Shown one piece after another: positions 11,460-22,217 of a stretch of 64,000 bases of DNA. The DNA comes from Helopsaltes ochotensis. Its lineage: Eukaryota > Chordata > Aves > Passeriformes > Locustellidae. The DNA lies in the NCBI GenBank assembly GCA_013400155.1, contig VXBM01001591.1, forward strand, positions 93,935-157,934, given 5' to 3'. How positions within the stretch are numbered: the first letter of the stretch is position 1; the number at the start of each line of letters is the position of its first letter. The position numbers and the translations under genes were made by a program. Below the pieces are notes generated by a model. The model searched no databases and had not been told where the DNA came from. It was given only the letters and a program-made list of their open reading frames with translations.

Positions 11460-12413
11460 TAGGAAATAAACTGGTTTTGCCACTGTGAAATCTCAGGAAG
11501 GAGGAGGAGAGAATGCAGTTTGCCTCCAAAGTACAGGGGCTGGCAGGGAGCTGGGGTTTAAATTATGATACTTTGCCACAGATCTAAGGGTGTGGGAAAA
11601 CAGGAGTAACTCTCAGTGGTGGATTTAACTGGAGCTGCCAGACAAAGTGCAGAAAATATCACTCCAGGAACTCTATGCTAGACCCTCTGTGCTGCTAACC
11701 CCCAGGAGGAGTTTAATCCCTGACTGAAAACTGCACTGATTTCAGCAAGGGAGGACCAGCAACAGCTACAAAAACCAAACCAGCTTCCTGCCATGGGTTT
11801 GCAATAGCTGAGGTGTCCCAGCACCACCAGCAACTCAAACCCTGCCCAAGGGGCTGAGCTGGACAAGAGACAGCACCCCTGAAAATGACTTTTCCTCCAG
11901 AAACAAAGCCAGCAGGAGCGTGGTTTGTCTAGGCCTGCCAGCAACAGCATTGTTGAGGGTGGGAACCCGGGAAGAAATGGGTGGCAAGAACCCCTCGCAG
12001 CTGGAACATCTTTCCCATATCAGGGAGTTCCCCCTGATTTTTGAGCCTTGCTCAGCTACTGAAGCAGAGCACTGACAGCGCTGGAATAAAAGACAAGAGC
12101 TCTGTGGTTTTCCAAGGCTTGTAAATGGAGCTGGGCTGTCCCAGTTCCGAGAGTCCCATTGCAGTGCTTTGGCACACCTTCCACTGTCTAGATGCTCTTG
12201 CTCCATCTAGTGAGGAAATTTATTGCTCATCCTGGCTTAGTTTTGGCTGTGGAGGAGGCCTGGGGAAAAGTACCTTAATTTATGCATTTGACCTATGCAA
12301 AGATGGGAATTACCCAGGAAGATTCTAGGTTTGATTTTGGTGGAAGGGTAAGAATGACGATGATTTTAGCTTACAGCTGCTCATTGACATATCTATTAAG
12401 TTATTAAAAAAAA
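11460..12413. other. Unique non-coding stretch
   Basis: No gene or repeat recognised. It ends in a run of eight A at the assembly gap. Confidence 0.5.
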
Positions 12414-12521
12414 NNNNNNNNNNNNNNNNNNNNNNNNNNNNNNNNNNNNNNNNNNNNNNNNNNNNNNNNNNNNNNNNNNNNNNNNNNNNNNNNNNNNNNN
12501 NNNNNNNNNNNNNNNNNNNNN
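12414..12521. other. Assembly gap (108 N)
   Basis: Run of N flanked by poly-A on the left and a G-rich run (nine G, then GGGA repeats) on the right. The flanks suggest a low-complexity sequence that failed to assemble. Confidence 0.99.
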
Positions 12522-12850
12522 GAATGGGGGGGGAGGGAGGGAGAAGAGATAAAATGAAAAAATTCGGTTTAAGCGGTTTAACTGTATCTGTTCCAACCCA
12601 TCTTTACTGTTCTTGTTCAGCAGCCAGCACACATTCCTCTCTTGTCAAAGAAGGCCCACGAGGGCACCAGCTCCCGGATCTTCAGTGCAATAAAGGCATC
12701 TCTGGAGCCTGTGTGAGGGGCCACGTCCTGCCGGGCACTGCGGAGGGGAGAGCCAGGACGGGGTGTGGAGCAGAGATGGTGCCTGCCAAACCCCTTGGTG
12801 AGCTCACAGAGTCAGGATTTGCCCGTTCCTTCTCCTGCCTTGCCTTGCCA

Positions 12851-13038
12851 GACATGTTTCGTGTCATATTCCCCCTTTCCTTTTCCTTTTCTCTTTCCAG
12901 AAGACGTTCATTCAAGCTGTGAGTGGAAAGCAGAAAGAACAGGTCCAAAAAAGAGACCACGGCATTTCTAGGACCTGCATTTTTGGGTACACTTGGGGGC
13001 ACAGCAAGTGCCATGTTCTTTGTGGGGAAGTTTCCTAA
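12851..13038 (+). other. Strong splice acceptor and candidate terminal exon
   Basis: About 30 bases of almost pure pyrimidine end in TTTCCAG at 12900, the best acceptor in the window. The following frame is open for 45 codons from 12901 to a TAA at 13036-13038. It begins KTFIQAVSGKQKEQ, after which an alternative weak donor (CAG|GTCC) is present. A GTGAGT donor at 12919 would give an 18-base microexon instead. No AATAAA lies shortly downstream, which argues against a terminal coding exon. The protein is not recognised. Confidence 0.15.
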
Positions 13039-13089
13039 TTTTATTTGAAAACTGCTGTTATCACTTCTGAGTTTGGTTAGGCTCATGCA

Positions 13090-13107
13090 GTAGATATATA
13101 TATCTAC
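13090..13107. repeat. 18-bp perfect AT palindrome
   Basis: GTAGATATATATATCTAC equals its own reverse complement. Probably a short TA microsatellite with matched ends. Confidence 0.8.
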
Positions 13108-13250
13108 ACTATATGTGAAAAAGTATGCATATATTCTGCACACATACCAGCTGAAGACACAAGGGCTGCCATGCCAAAAGGGATTTTTGCCTTTTTATGT
13201 GAAAAGACTTTTTATTTTAAAGAAAGATTTAGTAAAGAATATTCCCTGCC

Positions 13251-13407
13251 TCCACCAAAGAAAAAAAAACCCAAACAACAAAACCAACCCAAAACCAACA
13301 AAAAAACCCAACCAAACAACAACAACAACAACTACTACAAAACCCAACCACCCAAACAAACCAAACCAAAACAAAACAAACCAACACCAACAAAACCAAA
13401 CATAACA
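13251..13407 (+). repeat. A/C-only low-complexity tract
   Basis: About 155 bases composed almost only of A and C on this strand, with G essentially absent, in shifting AAACC, CAAA and AAC units plus a short ACAACAACA run. Open frames across it encode only Lys, Asn, Pro, Thr and Gln and are not genes. The minus strand is T/G-rich and could form G-rich structures. Confidence 0.9.
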
Positions 13408-14937
13408 AGATACTAATATTACTTTGTGCTTGTTAAGGTTAAACAAAGTTATACAGGGCTTACAGAGCCTATCTCAGTGCTGTTGCATGGCCTTGGCTGC
13501 CTTCTTGGTCCAGCATTAAATGCCAGATGAACTGTGAGCATCTCATACACCCATCTACAGCGGGCTTGATGCAGTGGTTCCCCCTGGACAGTGCTCTGCT
13601 GGTAAATTCTTTTTGCATGGTACCATTTCCATGTTTGCTGGCTGTCATCTTCAATGCTGTCATCAAAAATTCACATCTGACCTAAGGAGCAGAATAACAT
13701 TTGCAGGTAAAGTCAACAACAAAAATCTAAAGCTGGCCTAAGGGAAATCAGAATCTGCTTTCCTGAGCTATGGAATACTTACAGAAAGGCAGAGGGAAAG
13801 AAAGCAGAAGGGGAAAAGTTCTGGATTGATTAGAAATCATAGAAATCTGACCAACCAGTATTATTTTTCCACTAGGGCAATGCTAAATGCATTCAAAGGG
13901 TAAAAGACAGCATAAAACAAAGTGACTGACTGCTGCTTTTTGACACCATGGATGCACTTTGGTGAAAAACAGCAGAGAGAAGCTTTGAAGCCCAAATATC
14001 TGACCTTGGAGTCCTTTGATGAAGTTCAGGAGCTGATGGGTGCCCTGTGGAAGATCTGAGCTGATCTGAACCACTGCTGCCCCTGGTAGGGCCTTGAAAT
14101 ATTGCTGTGGGGTTTAGACAAAGGTAAAGACACTCTGTATAAAGGAATTGGGACAACAGGACTGGAATGAACTGTTTTTAAAAGATCAAACACTGTCCTG
14201 GAAGCTTTTGTCTTGAATTAATCAGTTTACCTAACAGATAACCAGGCATTTCCTGTCATGAACACAACCAAAGGCTTTTTTTTTTAGCTGTGCCTGGGAA
14301 AATGTTGAATTAAAGAAGCTCTCTCAAGACGGTTCCTTGACAGAAGTGAGGAGGAAGACGGATTGCAAGAAAAGGATAGTGAATTTACAGCGTTCCCATG
14401 GAGAAGAAAGCAAGATGTTCCAGTGGGGTGGCAGCTACTGAGCAGACCTTTGGGGTGGCTAATGTATGTCATTTATCAAAGGCAAAAGAGACTGTCGAGC
14501 TTTTTAAAACACACCACGGTTTCCCGAGTTCAAATGAAGCAGTCATCGGATTAATTTCTCAGATCTCTGGTCCTTTGAAAGTTTCAAGTTGGAGGAGGTT
14601 CACTCCCCTTGAGCTGGTGCTGACTGGAGTCCTGCCATGGGGGAATGGCAGTGAGGACAGGGACAAAGGTTCCTCTGGTGACAAAACTTCCGAGGGCAGC
14701 TTTTCATGGACCACAGGTCCGTCTTTAATCTCTTGTGAGTCTCCGAGCTCTAAGAAGCTCTTTGGACTCCTGATCCACGTCTGGGGGATCACTGCCAGCA
14801 CTTGTGTTGCCTCTGGGAGGCTCCCAGCAGGGCTGTCCTGCTTTCCCTGACCATGCCTGATCTGATGGAATCACAGCCCAGATTGTCTAGAGCAGATTGA
14901 TAGTTGGCAGAACCCAGCTTAGTTCAGACTGTGCTTT
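13408..14937. other. Unique non-coding stretch
   Basis: Nothing recognised. A 150-codon frame at 14398-14850 lacks splice or start support. Confidence 0.5.
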
Positions 14938-15079
14938 GAACAAAAGAGAAAACAACAAAAAACAAACAAAAAACCCCCCAAAACAAACAAACCCAAACCA
15001 CCAAAACCCCCAGATACTTTGCTTTTCTTTTTCAGCATCCTTGACATCCATTAAAAAACAAAAACAAAAAAACCCCAAA
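14938..15079 (+). repeat. A/C-rich low-complexity tracts (two)
   Basis: 14938-15012 and 15050-15079 are A/C-rich with CAAA, CCAAA and C-run units, in the same strand polarity as the tract at 13251-13407. They are separated by about 37 bases of normal sequence. Confidence 0.85.
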
Positions 15080-16462
15080 AGTTAAAATAGATACAAAGAC
15101 ATTTCCACAAAAGTTCAAAGGCGCTTTGTGGAGCTCAATGCACTCTGTAGTTGAAAGGCCAAAAAAAGATGCACTAAATTAAGTTGGTGTATCTTACACA
15201 GGATCTGAGCTGGCACCTGAGAACATCCCCCTGCACACCTTGCTTGTGGGCCCAGGGGATTCCAGCTGGATCCAGCCTGAGCACCAGCTCTACTCTGAGC
15301 CTGATCCATGCAGGTCTTCATCCCTGTCTCAAGTCCCAGCTGGAGCTTGGCTTTGAAGCTTCAGAACATTCAGGGGATGGGCTGATGTCTCTGCACTGTT
15401 TCTAAAGCCCTCAACTTGGTGATGCATCTTTATTCAAATGTTCCTCTTTCCAAGACTGAACAGTGCAATTCCACACAGTGTATTTGGATGCACTACAGAA
15501 GCACAAATGATATTGGCAGCTCACTGCTGTTGTTTTTGTGGTTTATTTTCATTAGTAATCAAATATAATTTTTCAACTCGGTGTTTTTTTTATTCCAAAT
15601 CTTTAATGTCTTCCAGATCCACTCCAGGTTCACTAGACTGGGTGGTAACTAAGTCTTAATTTTGATCCAGAGGAAAACTGCCATGCCCATTTTGAGCATT
15701 CCTTATGTGCTTACTTTTGCTCTTTTATTTTTAGCTGCATTTTGTACTGCATTTCTCTCTCTCTCTGTATTTAAAAATTGCTTTAGACTTTTCATTATTA
15801 TGTGGCATTGATTCTTGGCACTGAGGTTAAAGCCTGGAACTGAACAAACCATGAAATTACTGCCTCAGAACAACCACTTGAAAGTTTCTCTTACGCACTT
15901 GGCCCTGTGTTTGTCCAACCTCTGCTCACCCTCTGTGTAGGATCCTGTGTGATGGATTCCTCAGCTGGGGAAGAGGGAGGAAAAGAGAGGGTTGAGAACA
16001 CCAGTCACTCATCGTTTTCCTGGTCCAGGATTTGCCTACTGAGCCCTGAAATTAAAAGTCTTCAAAGCTTTTCCTTGTAAGTGAAACACTACAAGCAAAA
16101 CCCTTTTCTTTTTGGTATGTTCTACACCAACCACTGCCCCACCAAGAAATCTGCTTTACCAGCTGGAAGGGCAGCAGAAATGGCTGCTGATGCTTTTATC
16201 AGGTGTGAGTTTCCCTCAGTAGTGCCCAGGATGGGCAAAGTTCTGGGCTGGTGACCGATATTCCATGCCCAGAAATATCACGACTTTGAAATCCCGTTCT
16301 TTGCATCTTTTTTTGAGAAGGTGGAAAAAGGGAAAGAAAGTCCCTGTGCGTAGGAGAGAGGTTTTTCAGTTTCCTGGTCACACTGTTCTTCAGGAGGACA
16401 GTCAAACAAAGCTGTGATGTTCTGCTTGGCAGAGGGGTTGCACAGAACCCATGCAGCCATTT
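15080..16462. other. Unique non-coding stretch
   Basis: Nothing firmly recognised. A 48-base segment at 16029-16076 has an acceptor (TGGTCCAG) and a strong donor (GTAAGTG) with one open frame, but it is too short to weigh. Confidence 0.45.
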
Positions 16463-16664
16463 ATTTAGGTTGGAAAATGCTCTTAAGATCATCGAATCCA
16501 ACTGTAAATCTAACACTGGCAAGCCCACCACTAAACCACATCCCTAAGTGCCACATTTACACGCCCACTAAATCCCTCCAGGGATGGGGATTGAACCACT
16601 TCCCTGGTTAGGCTGTTCCAGTGCCTGCCAAGCCTTCCAGTGGGGAGATTTCCCCCAAAATGTC
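16463..16664 (-). mobile_element. CR1 LINE 3' region, antisense
   Basis: Reads as the reverse complement of avian CR1 3' sequence: AGGTTGGAAAATGCTCTTAAGATCATCGAATCC, CACCACTAAACCACATCCCTAAGTGCCAC, CCCTCCAGGGATGG and the GGCTGTTCCAGTGCCTG block, fading out after CCCAAAATGTC. It is an old, diverged, truncated copy. It lies about 105 bases upstream of a family-1 LTR. Confidence 0.85.
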
Positions 16665-16769
16665 ACGAGCAGAGGTCTCACTGATGCCTTAGGTTTCAGC
16701 TTTCATGTATTTCATGTTCTGTGCTGCCCAGGGTGCAGCTCTGAGCTCACACCCAGGGTCACTCAGCTC

Positions 16770-17144
16770 TGCACACAGCAGGGACACAAAACAAATCCTT
16801 CTCCTGCTGCACACCAAGGACAACTTTCAGCCCAAAAGCACAGACAAGGGTGGGCTGGAGGGAGGAACGAGAAGGATGGGACCTCACAGCCTGGAGCTGC
16901 AATTGGACAATTAAACCCCAATGTACCAATGGAAAAACTTATAAAAATGTGAGGTCTTGTGACCAGTCAGCTGTTTTGTGACCATTCTGGGTCCATTTTT
17001 GTGACCATTCTGGGTCCACCTTGGGTGTAGCCCTGGCCAGGCCCTGTCCTGCCCAAGGTGGATCCTAGAGGCCTTTCAATAATTACCTACTTTATTCTCT
17101 GGCTCTATTCAGTCTCTGTTCCAGGTCAGCCTTCTAAGGCATCA
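16770..17144 (+). mobile_element. Family-1 solo LTR, copy A
   Basis: One of three related copies (also 34198-34535 and, inverted, 60040-60315). Copies A and B share alignable start and end points, from TGCACA to ATCA, consistent with TG...CA LTR ends. A CCAAT-like box (ACCAATGG) precedes TTATAAAA at about 16939, as in an LTR promoter. No viral internal region flanks it, so it is a solo LTR of an endogenous retrovirus. This copy alone has a 23-base tandem duplication of GTGACCATTCTGGGTCCA plus TTTTT (starts 16978 and 17001). No clear target-site duplication. Orientation is inferred from the TATA box. Confidence 0.75.
16978..17018 (+). repeat. 23-bp tandem duplication inside LTR copy A
   Basis: The word GTGACCATTCTGGGTCCA occurs at 16978-16995 and 17001-17018. 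The other two family-1 copies have it once, so the duplication arose in this copy or its subfamily. Confidence 0.85.
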
Positions 17145-18742
17145 TCTTAGCACAGCATTTTGGCCATTTTCCCACTGCTCCCTTCCCAGCACTGCCTGTG
17201 GAGCAGCCCGGGTGTCAGGGTGGGACACCCGAGGTGTAACACCCTGTTCTGCTGCCTGCAGCAACAGGGGCCATTTCTAACCCTGAAAAATCCCCATCAG
17301 CGTCACAAAATTGTGGCTCCATCCCTTCTCCGCAGAGGGGGTGTCTCCCCTGCCAGCTGGGTGGTGTCCCCAGTTGGCTTCTCCCTCCTCAGGGCCTCGT
17401 GGCACAGCAAGCTCAGCCCCAGACCTCCCTGACCCTCTCCTGGAAGTGTTCTTGGCCGGCAGAGCGAGGAGGGTGAGGAGCCAGGCGGGCACAGCAGGCA
17501 GCTGGCAGCAAGGAGGCCTCATGTTCCCAGAGAGTTACATTTTTCTTGATGTTAAATTAATATACAATGGAGTGTTATGGATGTTCCTTCTACATCTTAG
17601 CCACAGTTAGAGGGCTTCAGTTGTTCATGCCAAGTATAATAAAAATGTTTTCTAATCTTGATGGAGTTCTCCCTGACATCTTATGTTTCACTGTCTTTTT
17701 AAACTTCCAGCACTTCTCTTTCCATCAGGATTCTTGTGTGCCTTGGCTTTCATTGTCCCTATCCCTTTTTAGGGCTTTGACTTTTTCCTCTTCCTTTATT
17801 AACGTTGGGTTGCTTACAGAGAAACAGTGAGGGAGTGCTTGGGGAGGATCTCTGCTTCTTCCTTTTGCTTTAATATTCTGTCCATCACTTCATATCACCT
17901 CCTCCTTTCTGTGCTGTGGAAACCTGTCAGAAATCTCTGGGCTGATGACAGCACTGCCTGACTCATGCCGGGTTGCCCTGTCCTGTGTCCTTTGCCTCTG
18001 ATTCCTCGCAAAAGAAAATAACCTGAGCCTTGCAAGTTCTTGGATGGGCAAGATCCTAAAAAGCAACAGATGAATCCATGAAAAATAGAGGTATTTCCCT
18101 AAAATCCAAGCCAGAGCTGGGTAGACACTTGCTTCTGCCGAAAGAACCAAAACAGCAAAGTCAGAGAATTATAAAGGGGACATCAGCAAAATGTGGGCTC
18201 TCCACATCTTTGTGGAGAGTGATGAGAGGGGGAAGTTTGAAAAAATATTGTGATGAAAAATTTGGCCCAAATCGGTCCAAATCCTTGTCTTTTCTTACTA
18301 TTTCCTCCTCTAGTGCATAAGCAGAGGGAGGTTTCAAACAGCTCAAACACTTCCAAAAGATTGGAAAACCTGAAAACATTTTTTCCTGAACATTTTATAT
18401 GAAAACTTCCTGGTATTTTTTTTCCTTTTCGCGGCTGCTGACCACAGAAGCTTTACCCACGGAATAATGACGTGTGCCAGTGTAGGGCCATGGCCTTACC
18501 TCGTGCAAGCTCCCAAGTCACTTCTGAGCCCATGTATGGGGCTCATTCCCTTTCCTCTGGTGCTTTCCCCTTCCTCCTCACAGGAGGCAGGGTGCCATTT
18601 GTACTTCTCTGCAGAGGGGAAGTGAAGAGGCATTTTTCCTCTGGAATGACAATGGAAAGCCTTTCGTGGACAGCAATGTGGTTACCTCGCCATAATTTAC
18701 TGAGCACCTGGGACTGCCTCCCAGAAAAGAAATGTGCCTGAG
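17145..18742. other. Unique non-coding stretch
   Basis: No gene recognised. A small perfect hairpin, CTCTCCAC with GTGGAGAG, sits at about 18196-18217. The minus strand near 18610 has a pyrimidine-rich acceptor, but only a 27-base exon could follow. Confidence 0.45.
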
Positions 18743-19294
18743 TGTTGGAACCCTGGGCACTGAGAATTCCAGGCTTTCTGTGCTGGCAGGCACTGACCCC
18801 CAAGCAAACACCACATGTGACCTGAGGCCGTGGAGAAGGCTTCCAAAATTGAGTGACAGCACTAGGATTGTGGGTGTGGAATTTGAACAAAAGTGTGAAA
18901 TCACAGGGTGCAAAACATAGAGTTTAAGGGTTTAGTAGATAGTAATATATATGAAGGAAGATGGAGGATTTAGGGAGTTGGCTAAGTTCTTCATGGGTTT
19001 GGGTGTTTTTTTCTAATTGGTTGAAAAGGTCTGCATTGCAGCCTACAGGTGGTCAGTTATTGGGTTAAAAGTATAAATAATATAGGTGTCATCTTGTTAT
19101 TGGGTAAATTATGCTTGAAAGACCTTGGAAAGAGTTAGAGACAGCTCCATTTTCTACCTTGCTAGTTAGAGTTCACAACTCACGAGGCTGTGCTATAGAT
19201 AAGAATTAACAAACACTGAGTATGAACATGAAACAGCATCTCCCATGCTTTAATCCTGGCTCTAACATGAAGAAAAGAAAGTAAGAAACCCACA
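18743..19294 (+). mobile_element. Family-2 solo LTR, copy 1
   Basis: About 552 bases, related along its length to 57677-58196 and at its start to 63839-64000. All three copies share the beginning (TGTTGGAAC or a close variant), the GGCTTTCTGT block, the GGCTTCCAAAATTGAGTGA block and GGGTGTG. Copies 1 and 2 also share GGGTGTTTTTTTCT, AATAATATAGGTGTCA, GACCTTGGAAAGAGT and the CTCTAACATGAAGA end. GTATAAATAATATAGG supplies a TATA box. Endpoints of TG...CA type are inferred. No retroviral internal sequence adjoins it. The exact Repbase family cannot be named from memory. Confidence 0.7.
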
Positions 19295-21919
19295 CTCGAG
19301 AGTGTTTAATAGCCAGAGACGTTCAGAATGCCTGTGTAACACGAGGGCTGTAGGACAAGTCTCCTCTTTCCCTGAGAAGTCATCAGGGGATTGATTTCAA
19401 GTGGCAATAACATATTGGGAGGCAATAGGAAGATCAAAGGGTGCTAAATATTACAGCTGTTTTCCCAAGAGTTTTGTTCACAGGGTGAGCATATCTGATC
19501 TTCTGCTTGATGGAGCTGATGGTCACATAAAATGCTGCTTCGTGGGTCACTGGGGCCAAGATGCTGGAGGTAGCTGTGGAATTAGCCTTTCTTGCTAACC
19601 ATCTGTCTGTCATCATCAATAACCCTCCCAATCATTTACCATCCGGGTTCCTGCTTGATCTCCGACCAAAATTGATTGTTTGAAATGTTAAAGTCATTCA
19701 TCAGCCACTCCTGAAGCCAGATTTGGGGACAAAACAAATAATACCAAATTAAAAGAAATAAATAATGGTTTTCTTTGTAAGAAAGAGGCTGCTGAGACAG
19801 CAGGGACTGCCTGAGAGTGTGCAGGGCCAGCCAGCACTGCTTTAGGGTGTCTGAATAGAAAAATGGGCTCTGGCAAGAACACAGAACAAGGAAGGAGCAT
19901 TTGCAGAAGCAAACAGGTATCCAAAGAGCTGGTTGACCTCAACCTCTGCCTGTTTCTTTTGTCACTTGTTGTTTTCTCTTAGACAATGAGCACTGCTCAC
20001 TCCCTCCCTCTTCGGCTGTGAAACTTGTCCTTATGAGGATCTCCCTTGTTCCCTGTGCAGCAAACACTGCTGTGGCAAAACATCTTCAGGGAAAAGAGGG
20101 ACAACTTTAATGTGAAGGATTTTTAGGAGCACTGCTTCCCCTTTGGACAAGAGGATGCCATTTTGGCTGCAATCCAGAGGCACTCACAAACTCAAAGGTG
20201 AGACAAACTCCCTGTCAATGGGAGCATCACACCAGTCTAAATGAGGAGGGGACAAGAAAGGACGCTGGGAGTGGGGTAAGAGGTTGTGAGCAGTGAAATG
20301 AGGACAGGACCTTGAGAAGCAGCACACTTCTGGTTTGGTTTCTGTTGTCTGCTTTGGTCAGGAAAAGAGTTCTGTGTTTGGAAGATAAACCAAGCCCTGA
20401 GGAGAAGGAGCTGATCCAGGCTCCATGGGTGGTGTCAGCCCTTCCCCGGTTTCTGAGCTGGGCCAGCCTTGCACAATGGAGTGCATTTTTGTGTGTGTTT
20501 GGGCTGTAAACCTCCACATGTGCTTTGCCCCAAGGGATTGATGCTGATTGCAGCGTAAAGATCAGCTCTCAGAGCAGAAGGCAGGCAGCAGTGAGCCCGT
20601 GTGTGAAATCCATGGGCTGATCACCATTATTGCCTGCCCAGCATGGTGAGTGAGCTCAGCTCGCTGCTGGAAATGCAGGTCTGCTGGGAGGAGAACATTT
20701 GGGCTGCTCAGGTGCAGCTTGGGAATTATCCAATCCTGGATAATTGTTATGGGGCTTCCTTTTTTATTTGTTTATGTGTTTGTTTTTCAACTTCAGTGGG
20801 AACTGGTCACTTCAAGTAGTGAAGCGGGTAGACTCAGTGGTATACACAGCCTGGATCTCTCCCAGCTTTCTTTTGGATAGTTACATGAAATTGTACTTTC
20901 AAAATGCCTTCTGCTCTACACCCTGTGACAGCAACTTCTGTTGCTACCGGCTTGTAGTGTGTGTACTGTAGCTACATAATTAAAAAGATGATGAGCAATT
21001 TATCTCATCCTCTGTAGCCAGGCAATAATAATGATCAGCAGTTATATTAAAAGGATGGCTTGGACTCTGACTCCTTTTGCTGCAGGTTGTAGACTTGCCA
21101 GCCCAGTTACTTTCTGCAAATAGCCGATTGTTTTTCTTGGCTGTTCAGGGGCCCAGCCAGCTCTAGACATCTGGCTGCTGAATAATTCCAGATCAATTTG
21201 TGCACCTATAATAGCCCAAACGTGCTGGGGTTAGAGAAGTGGCTGCTGCACCCTCATGGGGATGCCAGGATGGGTGTTTTGGCTTGCTGTGTGTGAACAG
21301 GCTGGTTCTGCCTGCTGGTAGCTGACGGGCCTGAGCTGGGCTAGTGCTGTGTGGCAAGACTTCTGCTACGCTGTGCACACCGCTCAGGGCTCCAGCTGAT
21401 GGAGCAGGAATCCGAAATTTTGCATTCGGTGACACATTGACACTTTTGCTGTTGGCGTTCAGCTCTGGCTTTGTGCTTGGCTGAAAGGTGATCCAGAGCT
21501 TGCTTATCCTCCATGAACACTGAGTGAAAATTGTCCTTCATTAGGATGTGATGAGATCTTGCAGGACAGGATAAACACCCTCATTTTGCATGTAAATGTC
21601 AAGAGATATGAATCTTCTAATGCCTGTACAGCTCAAGCTCAAAAGCAAATTCTAGCCCCCCAATGTGAGTTCACATTTCCCTCCGTCATGTTGAAAACCT
21701 GTGGCACTGTGGGACAAAAAACACAACCCGTTGTGCTGAGAAGGAAGAACAATGCTTGAACAAAGACTTTTTTTCCCCCCCTGCTGTCCTTAAGTAAGCC
21801 AAACCCCCCATCTAGAACACATTTAAGAGATCCAGCTGACTAGAGAGCAGTAACTGGTGTTATTGTTGTGTTCTGACTCTTTAAAATGCTTGACAGCCTT
21901 GGCACTCTTTAATTTTTAG
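19295..21919. other. Unique non-coding stretch
   Basis: Nothing recognised. The AT-rich part near 20970-21200, with ATAATTA, AATAATAATGATCAG and TGAATAATTCC, resembles a conserved non-coding element in composition, but this is impression only. Confidence 0.4.
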
Positions 21920-22217
21920 GTCGAGAAGCTGACATGCAAGGAAGGAGAACCCAGTCTGACGTGGTGCAGGGTGGATAAAGCAAAAAAACCACGAGTCCCC
22001 CTGCACCAGTCCTGTTTTATGGAGCTGGCAGAGGAACAGGCTCTTTTGGAGTACCAGCTAAAGACAGCAGTGTTGCTGTGGGAATTTCTCTCTTGTTTCC
22101 TATTCCCCAAATCCACTTTTGGCACCTCTGGAGCTGAAGGCATAAAGGCAGCTCGTTGGGGGCCTTATCCAAACCCCATGGATGTCACAGAGAGTTGGTG
22201 CCAGCAATGAGGCTTGG
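21920..22217 (+). other. Candidate exon or lncRNA exon (unconfirmed)
   Basis: An acceptor (CTTTAATTTTTAG, ending at 21919) is followed at once by a 96-codon open frame that stops at 22208-22210. A donor-like GTGAGT lies at 22218, seven bases after the stop. An in-frame stop directly before the acceptor and another just before the donor mean a spliced coding exon is not simply supported; a non-coding exon or chance is likelier. The translated product is not recognised. Confidence 0.12.

Noticed and set aside
13171..13416. Lys/Asn/Pro/Gln-rich frames
   Set aside because: Translations of an A/C-only low-complexity tract, not proteins.
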